A stretch of DNA of 64,000 nt from Myxococcales bacterium (GCA_016720595.1 JADKKI010000007.1:62001-126000), one strand, 5' to 3'; positions 44,484 to 54,160 are shown, counted from the stretch's first letter. Numbers and translations are program-made. Notes: a model not told the origin generated them from the letters alone.

Positions 44484-45634
44484 GACGCGCTCGTCACCGC
44501 CTTCATCGCCGCGTCGTGGAACGCCTTCCAGCTCGCGTCCTTCGCGCCGCGCTTCTTGGCCACGACGGACAGGTACTCCTTCAGCACCTTGAGGTCATCG
44601 AGGTCCTCCTTGACCACCGAGCCCACGAGCTGGCGCGCGACATCTTCGACCCCGACCGCGCCGGTGCTGAAGAACCGCGAGTAGATCGCCGAATCGAGCG
44701 CCACGCCGATCGCCTCGGCGGTGGACAGCGTGGTCGAGACCTTCTGGAAGCTCACCCCATCGGCCGTGGTCCCTGCGCGCATCTCGCGGAACACGGTGGC
44801 CAGGACGGTGAGCACCGAGTCCTCGATCTTCGCCGGGATCTTGTAGCGCTCGAGCAGCTCCTTCGAGCGATCGCGGACGATCGCGATCTCCGTCTTCTGA
44901 TCGCTCACGATCGGGATGTGCACGTAGTTGAAGCGGCGCTTGAGCGCGGCCGACAGCTCGTTGACGCCCTGGTCGCGCGAGTTCGCGGTGGCGATGATGT
45001 TGAAGCCCGGGCGCGCGAACACCATGTTGGCATCGGGGAGCTCCGGCACCACGATGTTCTTGTCGGACAGGATCGAGACCAGGGCATCCTGCACGTCCGG
45101 GACGCAGCGCGTGATCTCCTCGAACCGGAGCAGCGCGCCGGTCTTCATCGCGATCATCGTGGGAGACGGGATCATGTTCTCCGTCTTCGGCCCCTCGGCG
45201 ATCACACGCGCGACGTTCCACGAATACTTGATCTGATCCTCCGTGGTCCCGGCGGTGCCCTGGATCGTCAGCGTGGAGCACCCACTGATCCCGGCCGCGA
45301 GGTGCTCCGAGAGCCAGCTCTTCCCGGTGCCCGGCTCCCCCACGAGCAGCAGCGCGCGCTCGCTCGCCAGGGTGACGATCGCGCGCTCGACGATCGTGTC
45401 ATCGCCGAAGAACTTGCGGGTGATCGGCACCTCCACCGCCTTGCCGTCGATCGTGGCCTTGATCGGCTTGGCGGTGCCGGTGATGTACGTCAGCACCGCC
45501 CGTGGCGAGAGCTTCCACGCACTCGGCGGCGTGTCCTTGTCCTGCTGCTTCAGGGCCTCGAGCTGGTGGCGGTACTGCACCTCGGCGGGTTCGCGGAGGA
45601 TCTTGGCGTCACTTGCGTTCGTGTCTTTGGCCAT
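44480..45634 (-). CDS. MoxR-type AAA+ ATPase
   Basis: 384 residues. Walker A GEPGTGKSW, the MoxR-specific TIQGTAGTTEDQIKYSW insert, Walker B-like LLRFEEITRC (the DE variant reads EE), and sensor FNIIATANSRDQGVNEL ... RRFNYVHIP. MoxR ATPases act as chaperone motors with VWA partners. Overlaps the DUF5682 gene by 4 nt and follows the unknown 484-residue gene by 10 nt. Confidence 0.92.
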   Translation of the reverse strand: MAKDTNASDAKILREPAEVQYRHQLEALKQQDKDTPPSAWKLSPRAVLTYITGTAKPIKATIDGKAVEVPITRKFFGDDTIVERAIVTLASERALLLVGEPGTGKSWLSEHLAAGISGCSTLTIQGTAGTTEDQIKYSWNVARVIAEGPKTENMIPSPTMIAMKTGALLRFEEITRCVPDVQDALVSILSDKNIVVPELPDANMVFARPGFNIIATANSRDQGVNELSAALKRRFNYVHIPIVSDQKTEIAIVRDRSKELLERYKIPAKIEDSVLTVLATVFREMRAGTTADGVSFQKVSTTLSTAEAIGVALDSAIYSRFFSTGAVGVEDVARQLVGSVVKEDLDDLKVLKEYLSVVAKKRGAKDASWKAFHDAAMKAVTSAS

Positions 45635-45644
45635 GGCGTCTCCA

Positions 45645-47099
45645 TCAGCTCGTGAAATCCAACGTCTTCATCAGCGAAGCGAGATCGATGTTCTCGTCCG
45701 AGATCATCAGGTGCCGCGGACCGGCGTCGGCGAACACCGTGAGCGGCTGCAGGAGCATGCGCCCCATCTCGACGTGCATCACGCCATAGAGCGGCGGGCG
45801 CTTCGCCCGCGGCTTGCCATACCCGCGCAGCGCCTCGGACAGCTCGCGCCCGTCGGGCCCGGTCGAGCACACCACGTCGAGCGCGAGCGGCCCCGCCGTG
45901 AGCGGGAACACGAGCTGCTCGGGACGATACGGATTGGGCGCCGGCGCGCCGAGCTCCCAGGCCTCGATCACGATCTCGGCCTGGAGCTCCACCTCGAGAT
46001 CGAGCGGACTCACCGCATGACGGCGCAGCCGGCGCACGATGCCCGGGCGATCCCAGGTCGCGAGCTCGTCCCAGCTCCCGAACGCTCTGCCTGCCTTCAC
46101 CGTCGATTTCGGGCCGAGCATCAGGCGGCCGTAACCGTGCTCGTCGACGGTCACCGCCGCGTCGGTGACCAGCACCTCGGTGGGATCGAGCAGCAGCTTG
46201 GGGAGGAACTTCTGCGGCTGCGGCAGGTGCAGGAACGCCTCCGCCGGCACGTTCTTCTTCGCACCGAACACGCACGACCACAGGAGCCGTGTGCCCTTCG
46301 GCACGCTGGGCTGGTCGTCGAGGGTGACCATCCGGAACTCGAACGCAGCGGAGCCATCGAGCAGCGCGCGCTTCTGCGCACCGAGCACGGCGAGGCGCAG
46401 TGCCCGGACCGGCACCGGGGAGGTGGTGAGGAGGAGGCGCGCGAGCGCGGGCCCATCGCTCTCCGCGATCGCCTCGAGCAGGCCACGACTGATCAGCCAC
46501 GTCCGGTTCGCGAAGAAGGCGAGCCGGCGAGCGGAGAACTGCTCGCTGTCGGACAAGAACCGGGCGAGCTCGTCCCCGACGTAGCGCAGCGACGTGGCGA
46601 GCCTCAGCAGCTTGAGGCGAGAGGCCTCCTTGAAGCTCGCATCGAGCTTCTGCTTGGTCGCCGCCGAGGCCGTGGTCAACCCGGAGCTAACTAACCCCTC
46701 GACCGTCCTCGCCAGCTCCTCGAGCACCGGCACCAGCGCCTTCTTGTCGTCGATCGGTGGCGGCTTGGGCACCGCCGGCGCCTCGGGCGCCGCATCGCTC
46801 GGACCGTCGGCGAGCGCGAGGATCGCGGCATCGATCGACAGCACACGCTCGAACACCCGGAGCACCGTCTGCGTGCGCAGCAGGGCCCGCGCCGCGCCCT
46901 TCTCCGCGCCGCGCACATGACGGACCAGCGTGGCCACCTGCTCCGCCACGAACGTCGCCCCGGCGCGCCCGAACTCCTCGCCGATCGAGGTCAGCCTCGA
47001 GACGTCATCGGGCCCCGTCGCCTGCAACCCACGCACGACCAGTTCGTCGAGCGTCTGCTGTAGCGCGAACAAGGCCTCGGTGACCTCCGCATGCATCAC
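45645..47099 (-). CDS. Hypothetical protein, 484 aa, in the DUF5691 slot
   Basis: Helical N-terminal region (MMHAEVTEALFALQQTLDEL) with a Pro-rich break at ~130, then a mixed region with LLWSCVFGAKKNVPAEAF and EHGYGRLMLGP. I do not recognise the family. In actinobacterial versions of this cluster the gene between SWIM and MoxR encodes DUF5691, and this protein occupies the same place, so it may be its distant equivalent. GTG start overlapping the SWIM-like stop. Confidence 0.65.
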   Translation of the reverse strand: MMHAEVTEALFALQQTLDELVVRGLQATGPDDVSRLTSIGEEFGRAGATFVAEQVATLVRHVRGAEKGAARALLRTQTVLRVFERVLSIDAAILALADGPSDAAPEAPAVPKPPPIDDKKALVPVLEELARTVEGLVSSGLTTASAATKQKLDASFKEASRLKLLRLATSLRYVGDELARFLSDSEQFSARRLAFFANRTWLISRGLLEAIAESDGPALARLLLTTSPVPVRALRLAVLGAQKRALLDGSAAFEFRMVTLDDQPSVPKGTRLLWSCVFGAKKNVPAEAFLHLPQPQKFLPKLLLDPTEVLVTDAAVTVDEHGYGRLMLGPKSTVKAGRAFGSWDELATWDRPGIVRRLRRHAVSPLDLEVELQAEIVIEAWELGAPAPNPYRPEQLVFPLTAGPLALDVVCSTGPDGRELSEALRGYGKPRAKRPPLYGVMHVEMGRMLLQPLTVFADAGPRHLMISDENIDLASLMKTLDFTS

Positions 47100-47614
47100 A
47101 GCGCGTAGTAGTCCTCGGGGATGGTCTCGGTCGGGCGCCAGTCGATCTCCCCGGCCTCCGCGCCCTTGTAGCGGACGAACGTCGCGGTGGCGTCGTCCTT
47201 ATCGAGATCAGGCTTCTTGGTCCGGCTCGCCTTGGCCCACGCGTTGGCCGAGGTGGGATCGAGCTCGCCCGATTGCGCGAGGCCGATCGCGAGCACGAGG
47301 ATGTGCTTGCACAGCGCGCCGCGAAGCCCGCCGCAGTGGTTCAGGTTCTGCGTGCAGCAGAAGAACTGACCGTTCTTGCCGAGGCGGCAGGCATAGACCA
47401 GCGATGCGTCGGTCTGGCTCTTCACCACGCCGGTCACGTGCTCGTCGGTCACCTGCGAGAACAGCTGGAACCGCTCGGCCCGCAGCATCTTGGTGACCTT
47501 GGACATCCGCGAGGAGTCCGTGTTCGCCGTCAGGTTCTTGATGAATGCGGGCAGATCGATCTTGTTCGTTCCCGCGGTGCCACCGGCCGCGGGCGAGACC
47601 AGTTTCCTCGCCAT
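47096..47614 (-). CDS. SWIM-like zinc-finger protein
   Basis: 172 residues from ATG 47614; GTG 47644 is an alternative. A Cys/His cluster FFCCTQNLNHCGG ... LCKHILVL resembles a SWIM zinc finger (CxCx(n)CxH), with CKH as the CxH half and spacing slightly off the consensus. SWIM fingers bind nucleic acid or protein. First gene of the operon SWIM-unknown-MoxR-DUF5682-VWA; 25-55 nt after the molybdopterin oxidoreductase stop. Confidence 0.72.
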   Translation of the reverse strand: MARKLVSPAAGGTAGTNKIDLPAFIKNLTANTDSSRMSKVTKMLRAERFQLFSQVTDEHVTGVVKSQTDASLVYACRLGKNGQFFCCTQNLNHCGGLRGALCKHILVLAIGLAQSGELDPTSANAWAKASRTKKPDLDKDDATATFVRYKGAEAGEIDWRPTETIPEDYYAL

Positions 47615-47668
47615 GCTTGGAGCCTTGCATGAAGCGCCTGGCACGCGCCAAGCCCGACTGGCGAAGAA

Positions 47669-49888
47669 TCAGCTATTCCCGAAATCGGCGATCGGCGCCA
47701 TCTCGATCGCCACGCCGCCGAGCACCGCGTTGCCCGAAAGCGGATCGCGCAGCGCATCGTCGAGGATCGCGTTGAGGTTCGCGCCCGGGCGCTCTGCCGC
47801 CACGCGCAGCTGGGTTCCGGGCTGAGCGTGCCCCCATCCGTGCGGCAGGCTCACCACGCCCGGCATGATGTCCGAGGTGATCTCGACCTCGACCTCGATC
47901 ATCCGCTCGCCGCGCGTGATCCGTGCGCGTCCGCCATCGCGCAGCGCGAGGCGCGCCGCATCGAGGGGGTGCACCATCGCCGCGCCGCGAAACTTGCCGC
48001 TCGCGAGCATCGGCAGGTTGTGCATCCACGAGTTGTTGGAGCGGAGATGGCGACGGCCGATGATCACGAGCGCGGGGACGGCGCGATCGAGATCCGCACG
48101 GGCCCGCGCGAGATCGGCGATCAGCGCCGGCGGTGCGAGCTCGACCTTGCCCGAGGGCGTGCGGAGCAGCTCCGGGATCCGCGGCGCGAGCTCGCCGAGA
48201 TCGATGCCGGCGGGGGCCGCGACGAGCTTCGCGAGGGTCAGGCCGTCGGGGATCATGCCGAACCGATCGCCGTACGGGCCCGACCGTAGCGCGAGCTCGA
48301 GCAGCCGATCCGGACCGCGCCACTGCGAGACCTGCGCGAGCACCATCGGCGCCGCGGGCCCCGCCGCGCGCGCCACGTCCTCGGCGGCGAGCTCGTCATC
48401 GAGCGCGGCGACGTCCACCGCTGCACCACGCCCCTTCACGATGCCGATCAGCCGGACCAGCATCTGCCACTCCGCCGGGTGTCCCGCGGGAGGTTCGAGT
48501 GCGGCAGGGCTGTAGCGCGCGGTGTTGCGCCACGCGAGCTGCGGGAACGCCACGTCGAAGTGTGGCTCCGCGAGCGACGAGAACCCGGGGAGGATCACGT
48601 CGGCATGGCGCGAGGTCTCGTTCAGGTAGATGTCGAGGCTGATCATCAGCTCGAGCTGGTCGAGCGCCGCCCCGATCCGCGCACCGTTGGGCGCCGACAG
48701 CACCGGGTTCCCCGCGATCACGATCGCCGCACGGATCTGCCCCTCGCCCGGCGTCTCGATCTCCTCGGCGAGGCACGTCATCGGCAGCTCGCCAAACACC
48801 TCGGGCGCGCTCGCCACGCGGCTCCGGCGCCGGCCCGTGGTGATGCCCTTGCCGATCCCCGGCGTGCCGAGCGTGTTGGCCGCGAACGCGGCGGCCTTCG
48901 CGAACATCGCGCCGCCGGGCTCGTCGAGGTGGCCGGTGAGCGTGTTGATCACGTCGACGAGCCACGACGCGAGCGTGCCGTACTCCTGCGTGCACGTGCC
49001 GATCCGGCCGTACAGCGCGGCGCGCTCGGTGGCGGCCAGCTGGTGCGCCAGCTCGCGGATGGTGACGGCCTCGATCCCGCAGCGTGCGGCGACGCGCTCG
49101 GGCGCGAACTCCGCGACCGCCGCCTCGAGCTCGCCCTGCCCCACCACGTGCGCCGCGAGGCGCCCGAGCTTGACCAGCCGATCTGCGAACAGCGTGTGCA
49201 CGATGCCGAGCAGGAGGAACACATCCCCGCCCGGCCGGATCGTGAGGTGGCGATCGGCGTGCTTCGCGGTCTCGGTGACCCGCGGATCGATCACGATGAT
49301 CTTCCCGCCGCGCGCCTGGAGCGCCTTCGCCTTGCCGCGGAAGTCCGGCACCGTCCACATGCTTCCGTTGGACGCCATCGGGTTCGCGCCCAGGATCACG
49401 AGCAGCTCGGTCCGCGCGATGTCGGGGACCGGCACCGAGAGCCAGTGACCGAACATCCATCCCGCGGCGAGCTGCTTCGGCATCTGATCGAGCGTCGACG
49501 CCGAGAACACGTTCGCGGTCCCGAGCGCGCGGGTGAGGCGCGCGCCGTACAGCAGGAGCCCTGCCTTGTGCGCGGTGGGATTGCCGAGCACCATCGCGAC
49601 CGCGTTGGGCCCATGGGCCGCGCGGATCGGGGGCAGCCGCCGCTCGATCTCGGCGAACGCCTCGTCCCAGCTGACCTCGACGAACGCGCCGTCCCGCTTC
49701 ACCAGCGGCGCGCGGAGCCGATCCGGATCCGCGTGCAGCTCGCCGAGCGCCGCGCCCTTGGGGCACAGAAACCCCGCGCTCGAGACGTCCGCGTCGTGAC
49801 CACGGATGCTCGTGATCTGGCCAGCCTCGATGCCGAGCTCGAGCCCACAGCACGCCTCGCAGAGCGGGCAGATCCGGTGCGCGATCAC
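47669..49888 (-). CDS. Molybdopterin-dependent oxidoreductase
   Basis: 739 residues. N-terminal [4Fe-4S] cluster CPLCEACCGLELGIEAG ... GFLCPKG, then the molybdopterin domains (GNPTAHKAG, LVILGANPMASNG, IVIDPRVTETAKHAD, GHLDEPGGAMF) and a C-terminal dinucleotide-binding fold (RSNNSWMHNLP ... LPHGWGHAQPG). DMSO-reductase superfamily; formate dehydrogenase, thiosulfate reductase or similar are possible and the substrate is unclear. GTG 49888 overlaps the stop of the acyl-CoA dehydrogenase by 4 nt. Confidence 0.88.
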   Translation of the reverse strand: MIAHRICPLCEACCGLELGIEAGQITSIRGHDADVSSAGFLCPKGAALGELHADPDRLRAPLVKRDGAFVEVSWDEAFAEIERRLPPIRAAHGPNAVAMVLGNPTAHKAGLLLYGARLTRALGTANVFSASTLDQMPKQLAAGWMFGHWLSVPVPDIARTELLVILGANPMASNGSMWTVPDFRGKAKALQARGGKIIVIDPRVTETAKHADRHLTIRPGGDVFLLLGIVHTLFADRLVKLGRLAAHVVGQGELEAAVAEFAPERVAARCGIEAVTIRELAHQLAATERAALYGRIGTCTQEYGTLASWLVDVINTLTGHLDEPGGAMFAKAAAFAANTLGTPGIGKGITTGRRRSRVASAPEVFGELPMTCLAEEIETPGEGQIRAAIVIAGNPVLSAPNGARIGAALDQLELMISLDIYLNETSRHADVILPGFSSLAEPHFDVAFPQLAWRNTARYSPAALEPPAGHPAEWQMLVRLIGIVKGRGAAVDVAALDDELAAEDVARAAGPAAPMVLAQVSQWRGPDRLLELALRSGPYGDRFGMIPDGLTLAKLVAAPAGIDLGELAPRIPELLRTPSGKVELAPPALIADLARARADLDRAVPALVIIGRRHLRSNNSWMHNLPMLASGKFRGAAMVHPLDAARLALRDGGRARITRGERMIEVEVEITSDIMPGVVSLPHGWGHAQPGTQLRVAAERPGANLNAILDDALRDPLSGNAVLGGVAIEMAPIADFGNS

Positions 49889-51699
49889 CAGCAGTCGTCC
49901 GGCAGCTCCATCAGCTCGAGGTCGCCGGCCTCGATCAGCTTCCGGGTCAGCGAGATGCCGGGCAGCACGTTCTTCGCATAGAACCGCGCCGCCGCGAGCT
50001 TGCCCCGATAGAACGCCTTGTCGTCTCCGGCCGCGGCAGAGGTCTTCCCGTGGGCGACCTGCGCGCTCACGGCGAGCCGCCACCCGATCACGAGCTCCGC
50101 GAGCGCGAACAGGATCCGGTTGCCCTGGAACCCGACGTGATAGACGGACTGTCCGAGCTTCCCGAGCATCGTGCCCATGATCGCCTGCACGTCGCCGAGC
50201 GCGGCCTCGAGGGCGGCCTTCTCCACGCCGAGATCCGCGGGGAGCGAAGCACAGGTCTTGCCGACCTGCCCGAGCAGCGCGGTCAAGGTCGCGCCGCGAT
50301 CACGCCCGATCTTGCGGAAGAACAGATCGAGCGCCTGGATGTGCGTGGTGCCCTCGTAGAGCGAATCGATCTTCTGGTCGCGGATGTACTGCTCGATCGG
50401 ATAGTCCTGGCAGTAGCCCGAGCCACCGAAGCACTGCAGCGACACCGCGAGCAGCTCGTAGACCTTCTCCGAGCCATAGCCCTTGATCAGCGGCAGCATC
50501 AGGTCGTTGAGCGCGTCGAGCCCCTTGGAGCCGTCATTGCCGTGACCGCCGGCGAGCGCGATCTGATCCTGGAGGCTCGCGGTCCACAGCACCACGGCCC
50601 GCAGCCCCTCGGCGAAGGCCTTCTGCAGCATCAACATGCGGCGCACGTCCGGGTGCGCGATGATCTCGACGCGCGGTGCGGCCTTGTCCATCTGCTTCGC
50701 GAGATCGGCGCCCTGCTTGCGGACCCGCGTGTAGGCGAGCGCGTTGAGGTACGCCGTCGAGAGCGTGGCCATCGACTTGGTGCCCACGCCCATCCGCGCG
50801 TACTCGATGACGTGGAACATCTGCGCGATGCCCTGATGGACCTCGCCGAGGAGCAGGCCGCGGCACGGCGCACCATCTCCGAGCGTCAGCTCGCAGGTTG
50901 CCGAGCCCCGGATGCCCATCTTGTGCTCGACCTGCGTGACCACGGCGCCGTTGCGCGCTCCGAGCGAGCCATCCGCCTCGACCCAGACCTTCGGCACGAT
51001 GAACAGCGACAGCCCCTTGGTGCCCGGTCCCGCGCCTTCGGGGCGCGCCAGCACCATGTGCACGATGTTCGCCGGATGGTCGAAGTCTCCGTTGGTGATG
51101 AAGCGCTTCACACCTTCGAGCAGGTACTCGTCACCCGCGACGTGCGTTGCCTTCGTGGTCCCGGCGCCGACATCCGAACCGGCCCCCGGCTCGGTCAACA
51201 CCATCGTGGCGCCCCAGTGGTGATCGAGCATGTTCTGCACGTAGCGGCTCTTCTGCGAGGCCGTGCCGAACTCGTCGACGATCCGCGCCATCATGTTGCC
51301 CAGCACGTAGAAGCAGATGCTCGGGTTGGCGCCCGACATCATCTCGAACGCGGACCACTGCACGGTCGGCGGCGCGCCGTACCCCCCGAGGCTCTCCGGC
51401 AGCTCGAGCTTGTTCCAGCCGCCGGCGTAGTAGGCGTCGAGGCCCTTCTTGTAGCCGGGGGGCAAGGTCACGTTGCCCTTGCCGTCGAACGTGGCGCCCA
51501 CCCGATCGCCTTCGGCGAACGAAGTCGCCCAGGAGCTCTGCATCACCTCGAGGAAGCCCTCGAGGGAGGCGCGCGCGGTGTCCTCGTCCATCGACGCGAA
51601 CGGCCCCTTGCCGAGGCTCTGCGACTGGATCTCGAGGACCTCGAACAGCTGGAAGAAGATGTCGCGGAGGTTGGGCTTGTAATGATCGACGGTCGTCAC
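49885..51699 (-). CDS. Acyl-CoA dehydrogenase (long form, ~600 aa)
   Basis: 604 residues. ACAD N-terminal helical part, FAD-binding region (MVLTEPGAGSDVGAG, VKRFITNGDFDHPANI), catalytic-domain QCFGGSGYCQDYPIEQYIRDQK, and a C-terminal extension typical of FadE5-like enzymes. Oxidises acyl-CoA at the alpha/beta carbons. Four-nt overlap with the molybdopterin oxidoreductase suggests electron transfer between them, an inference. GTG start with TAAGCT 6 nt upstream. Confidence 0.92.
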   Translation of the reverse strand: MTTVDHYKPNLRDIFFQLFEVLEIQSQSLGKGPFASMDEDTARASLEGFLEVMQSSWATSFAEGDRVGATFDGKGNVTLPPGYKKGLDAYYAGGWNKLELPESLGGYGAPPTVQWSAFEMMSGANPSICFYVLGNMMARIVDEFGTASQKSRYVQNMLDHHWGATMVLTEPGAGSDVGAGTTKATHVAGDEYLLEGVKRFITNGDFDHPANIVHMVLARPEGAGPGTKGLSLFIVPKVWVEADGSLGARNGAVVTQVEHKMGIRGSATCELTLGDGAPCRGLLLGEVHQGIAQMFHVIEYARMGVGTKSMATLSTAYLNALAYTRVRKQGADLAKQMDKAAPRVEIIAHPDVRRMLMLQKAFAEGLRAVVLWTASLQDQIALAGGHGNDGSKGLDALNDLMLPLIKGYGSEKVYELLAVSLQCFGGSGYCQDYPIEQYIRDQKIDSLYEGTTHIQALDLFFRKIGRDRGATLTALLGQVGKTCASLPADLGVEKAALEAALGDVQAIMGTMLGKLGQSVYHVGFQGNRILFALAELVIGWRLAVSAQVAHGKTSAAAGDDKAFYRGKLAAARFYAKNVLPGISLTRKLIEAGDLELMELPDDCW

Positions 51700-51705
51700 G
51701 CGCGG

Positions 51706-51711
51706 AGCTTA
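51706..51711 (-). promoter_or_regulatory. -10 hexamer TAAGCT for acyl-CoA dehydrogenase gene
   Basis: On the minus strand TAAGCT ends 6 nt before GTG 51699, immediately downstream of the neighbouring lipoprotein stop (51728). Confidence 0.5.
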
Positions 51712-51727
51712 CCCGCGAATGCCGCCG

Positions 51728-52555
51728 TCAGCAGCCCGGTGTGCCTGCCGCCGCTGCGCCCAGGTTCAGGGTCCGGACCACGTCTCGCCCGATCGGGGGG
51801 ACGGGGATGGCGTCGTCGTTGCTGAAGCAATCGGCCGTGGCGATCTTGCCGCGGATGTGGAGCTGATAGGCCCCCGATGGAACGCCCGTCGCGGACAACT
51901 GCTGATCCGCCTCGATGCACGGCGCCACCGCGGGGGTGGTGCAGTTGACGGTGTACGAACCGCCGGGCCGGGTCGCGTTCGCCGGGAACGTGAACGTCAC
52001 CGCCTCGCAGGCGCCAGTCCCGGCGTGCTGGAGCGTGATCGTGGTCCCCGTGATCCCGGCGCCGTTGCTGGCGACGGTGCCGCAGTTGCCCCCGGCCTTG
52101 TTGGTGGCGAGGTTGAGCTTGATCCCGCCCGTGGCATCGACCGCGAAGGTCAGCGGGGCGAGCGTCACCTTCTCCCCCGACTTGATCACGATGCCCTTCT
52201 GCTCCGGCGCCGTCGCGATCAGGCCGGTGCCCGACGCACCGCCAACCCCGGACAGCTCGAAGTTCATGTCATAGGTGCCGGCGACCAACCCCTGCGACGT
52301 CCCACTGCCCGTCCCGCACGTGAACACCTCGGTGGATCCGCCCTGCACCCCTCGGTTCCGGGTCAGGACCGTCACCGCCTGCGCGCCGATCGTGTCGCAC
52401 GGGATCACCGTGCCACCCGTGTCGGTCACCGACCAGGCGAGGTCGAACGAGCCGGGAGGCGGCGGCATGTCGATGGGAGGGGCATCCGGAAAGCCACCGC
52501 CGCCGCCACAGCCGGCCAGCAGGGCGGCGCTCAGGACTCCACGAACGAACGACAT
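51728..52555 (-). CDS. Hypothetical lipoprotein
   Basis: About 275 residues from ATG 52555. Signal MSFVRGVLSAALLAGC with lipobox LAGC, then a Gly/Pro/Asp linker. The body is beta-rich with paired Cys (VIPCDTIG, VFTCGTG, GGNCGTV, GTGACEAV, YTVNCTT, APCIEAD, TADCFSND). I do not recognise a named domain. Likely surface-exposed. An upstream in-frame ATG at 52564 overlaps the -10 hexamer. Confidence 0.68.
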   Translation of the reverse strand: MSFVRGVLSAALLAGCGGGGGFPDAPPIDMPPPPGSFDLAWSVTDTGGTVIPCDTIGAQAVTVLTRNRGVQGGSTEVFTCGTGSGTSQGLVAGTYDMNFELSGVGGASGTGLIATAPEQKGIVIKSGEKVTLAPLTFAVDATGGIKLNLATNKAGGNCGTVASNGAGITGTTITLQHAGTGACEAVTFTFPANATRPGGSYTVNCTTPAVAPCIEADQQLSATGVPSGAYQLHIRGKIATADCFSNDDAIPVPPIGRDVVRTLNLGAAAAGTPGC

Positions 52556-52562
52556 GCAGGAC

Positions 52563-52568
52563 ATACTA
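52563..52568 (-). promoter_or_regulatory. -10 hexamer TAGTAT for lipoprotein gene
   Basis: On the minus strand TAGTAT ends 7 nt before ATG 52555; ATG 52564 overlaps the hexamer and is disfavoured. Confidence 0.45.
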
Positions 52569-52637
52569 CCTCGGGTCGGGCCCGGCACGCCCGGAACCGG
52601 TGCCATGGCGAATCGGCGCGACCGACCGCGGTCTGGG

Positions 52638-53150
52638 TCACACCGCGCCGAGGCCGGCCTCGAGCGCGGCGGCCACGGCGAGATCCTTGTGCATGTCGAC
52701 GAAGTGACAGGGCTGCTTCGCCTGCCGGTGGTTGAACGGGGACGTCCCGACCTCCCGGTAGCCCAGGCTCCGGTACCACCGGCCTAGCTCCTCCCGGAGG
52801 TTGATGATTCGCAGGGTCATCGTGCTGGCACCGCCGGCCTCGGCCAGCGCCTCGGCGATCCGGACCAGCCGCTTGCCGAGGCCCATCCCCTGCAGCTCCG
52901 GCCGGACGCTCAGCATCCCGAAATACGCGATCGAGCCCCTGCGCTCGAGATAGACCGCCGCGGCCAGCCCCCCGGCCTGCTCGAGAACGAGGAACACCCC
53001 GTTCTGGGTCATCTCGGCGATCTCGTCCGCGGTGGTGCGCTCACCATCGACGAACGACTTCTCGACCGCGTACGCCTCGTTGACGAGGTCTGCGAGCGCC
53101 GCGGCATCGTCAGACGTCGCGAGGCGAACCGAGATGGCTAGGTTATCCAC
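52638..53150 (-). CDS. GNAT-family N-acetyltransferase
   Basis: About 170 residues from GTG 53150. Acetyl-CoA-binding motif RPELQGMGLGKRLVR and EALAEAGGA, then LGRWYRSLGYREVGTSPF in the last third, are the GNAT A and B motifs. Substrate unknown. A weak TACCGA lies 7 nt upstream. Divergent from the metallopeptidase gene. Confidence 0.85.
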   Translation of the reverse strand: MDNLAISVRLATSDDAAALADLVNEAYAVEKSFVDGERTTADEIAEMTQNGVFLVLEQAGGLAAAVYLERRGSIAYFGMLSVRPELQGMGLGKRLVRIAEALAEAGGASTMTLRIINLREELGRWYRSLGYREVGTSPFNHRQAKQPCHFVDMHKDLAVAAALEAGLGAV

Positions 53151-53233
53151 GTGCAGATCGGTAGCAGAAGCCTCCGACACTCTGCCGCGTGTTGCCAGTT
53201 CCCGGCAGTGATCCCCGCGCTAGAACTCGATAC

Positions 53234-54160
53234 GTGCGCGGCATCATCGCCTTCACCCTCGCCGTGGCGGCGTGCACCCCTCCGCCCGGCGAGACGATCC
53301 CGGCCCCGCGTCGCGACGCCACCCTGGCCACGGATCCGATCAACCAGATCCACCTCCCCTCGCTCAGGATCAACGCCGAGCGGGTGCTCGCCGAGCTGAT
53401 CTCGGCCCTGCCCGCCGACCAGCGTGCTCGCGTGGCCTCGGTCGCGCTGGTCAGTGACAACGCCCTCGGTGATGTCAACGCCTACGCCACCTGCGACGAC
53501 GGCGGCCCGTTCGTCGCGGTCAGCGACGGCATGTTGATGGTCACCGCCAACCTCGCGATGACCACCGCCACGGACGAGTTCTTCGCCACGCAGCTGGAGC
53601 CCAGGTACCTCGATTGGCTGGAGCAACACTCGATCGCGCCGATGCCCGCGGCGTTCTATGCGACGGCCTACCAGACCGACCGCCGCAAGGTCCTCCGCCA
53701 GCACGAGCTGTTCGACGAGCAGGTCGCCTTCGTCCTCGCGCACGAGCTCGCCCACCACTACCTGGGTCACCTCGCCTGCAACAGCGATGGCGGCGTGGTC
53801 GAGGAGGTCGGCCAGATCGCCGCTGACTCCGTGCCGCTGTTCAACCAGACCACCGAGCTCGCGGCCGACGTCGCCGGCGTCAAGAACGTGCTCGCCGCGG
53901 GTCGCGCCCGCCGTGGCTACACCTGGACGGAGGATGGCGCGCTGCTCGTGATCGCCGCGTTCAACCGTCGCCATCCCGTGACCGCCGCGGACACCGGCAC
54001 CGCCGAACTCGGCGCCGGGCTCCAGTTGCGACACGACGGCGACGTGACACCCAGTGGCGTTGGTTCGGAGGTCAGCGCTCTGGGTTTGGCTCTGAGGGCG
54101 CTCCTCAGCGCGCGAGGCGCTCGAGCATTCCCGGCAGGAGCTTCGCGCGCAGCACGCTGA
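53234..54160 (+). CDS. M48-like zinc metallopeptidase, probable lipoprotein
   Basis: About 308 residues. Short signal MRGIIAFTLAVAAC with lipobox. AHELAHHYLGHL (~170-180) gives HExxH, and LAADVAGVKN downstream may supply the third ligand of an M48-like active site. Periplasmic or envelope protease is likely. A weak TAGAAC 7 nt upstream supports GTG 53234. The last ~56 nt overlap the convergent MerR gene. Confidence 0.78.
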   Translation: MRGIIAFTLAVAACTPPPGETIPAPRRDATLATDPINQIHLPSLRINAERVLAELISALPADQRARVASVALVSDNALGDVNAYATCDDGGPFVAVSDGMLMVTANLAMTTATDEFFATQLEPRYLDWLEQHSIAPMPAAFYATAYQTDRRKVLRQHELFDEQVAFVLAHELAHHYLGHLACNSDGGVVEEVGQIAADSVPLFNQTTELAADVAGVKNVLAAGRARRGYTWTEDGALLVIAAFNRRHPVTAADTGTAELGAGLQLRHDGDVTPSGVGSEVSALGLALRALLSARGARAFPAGASRAAR

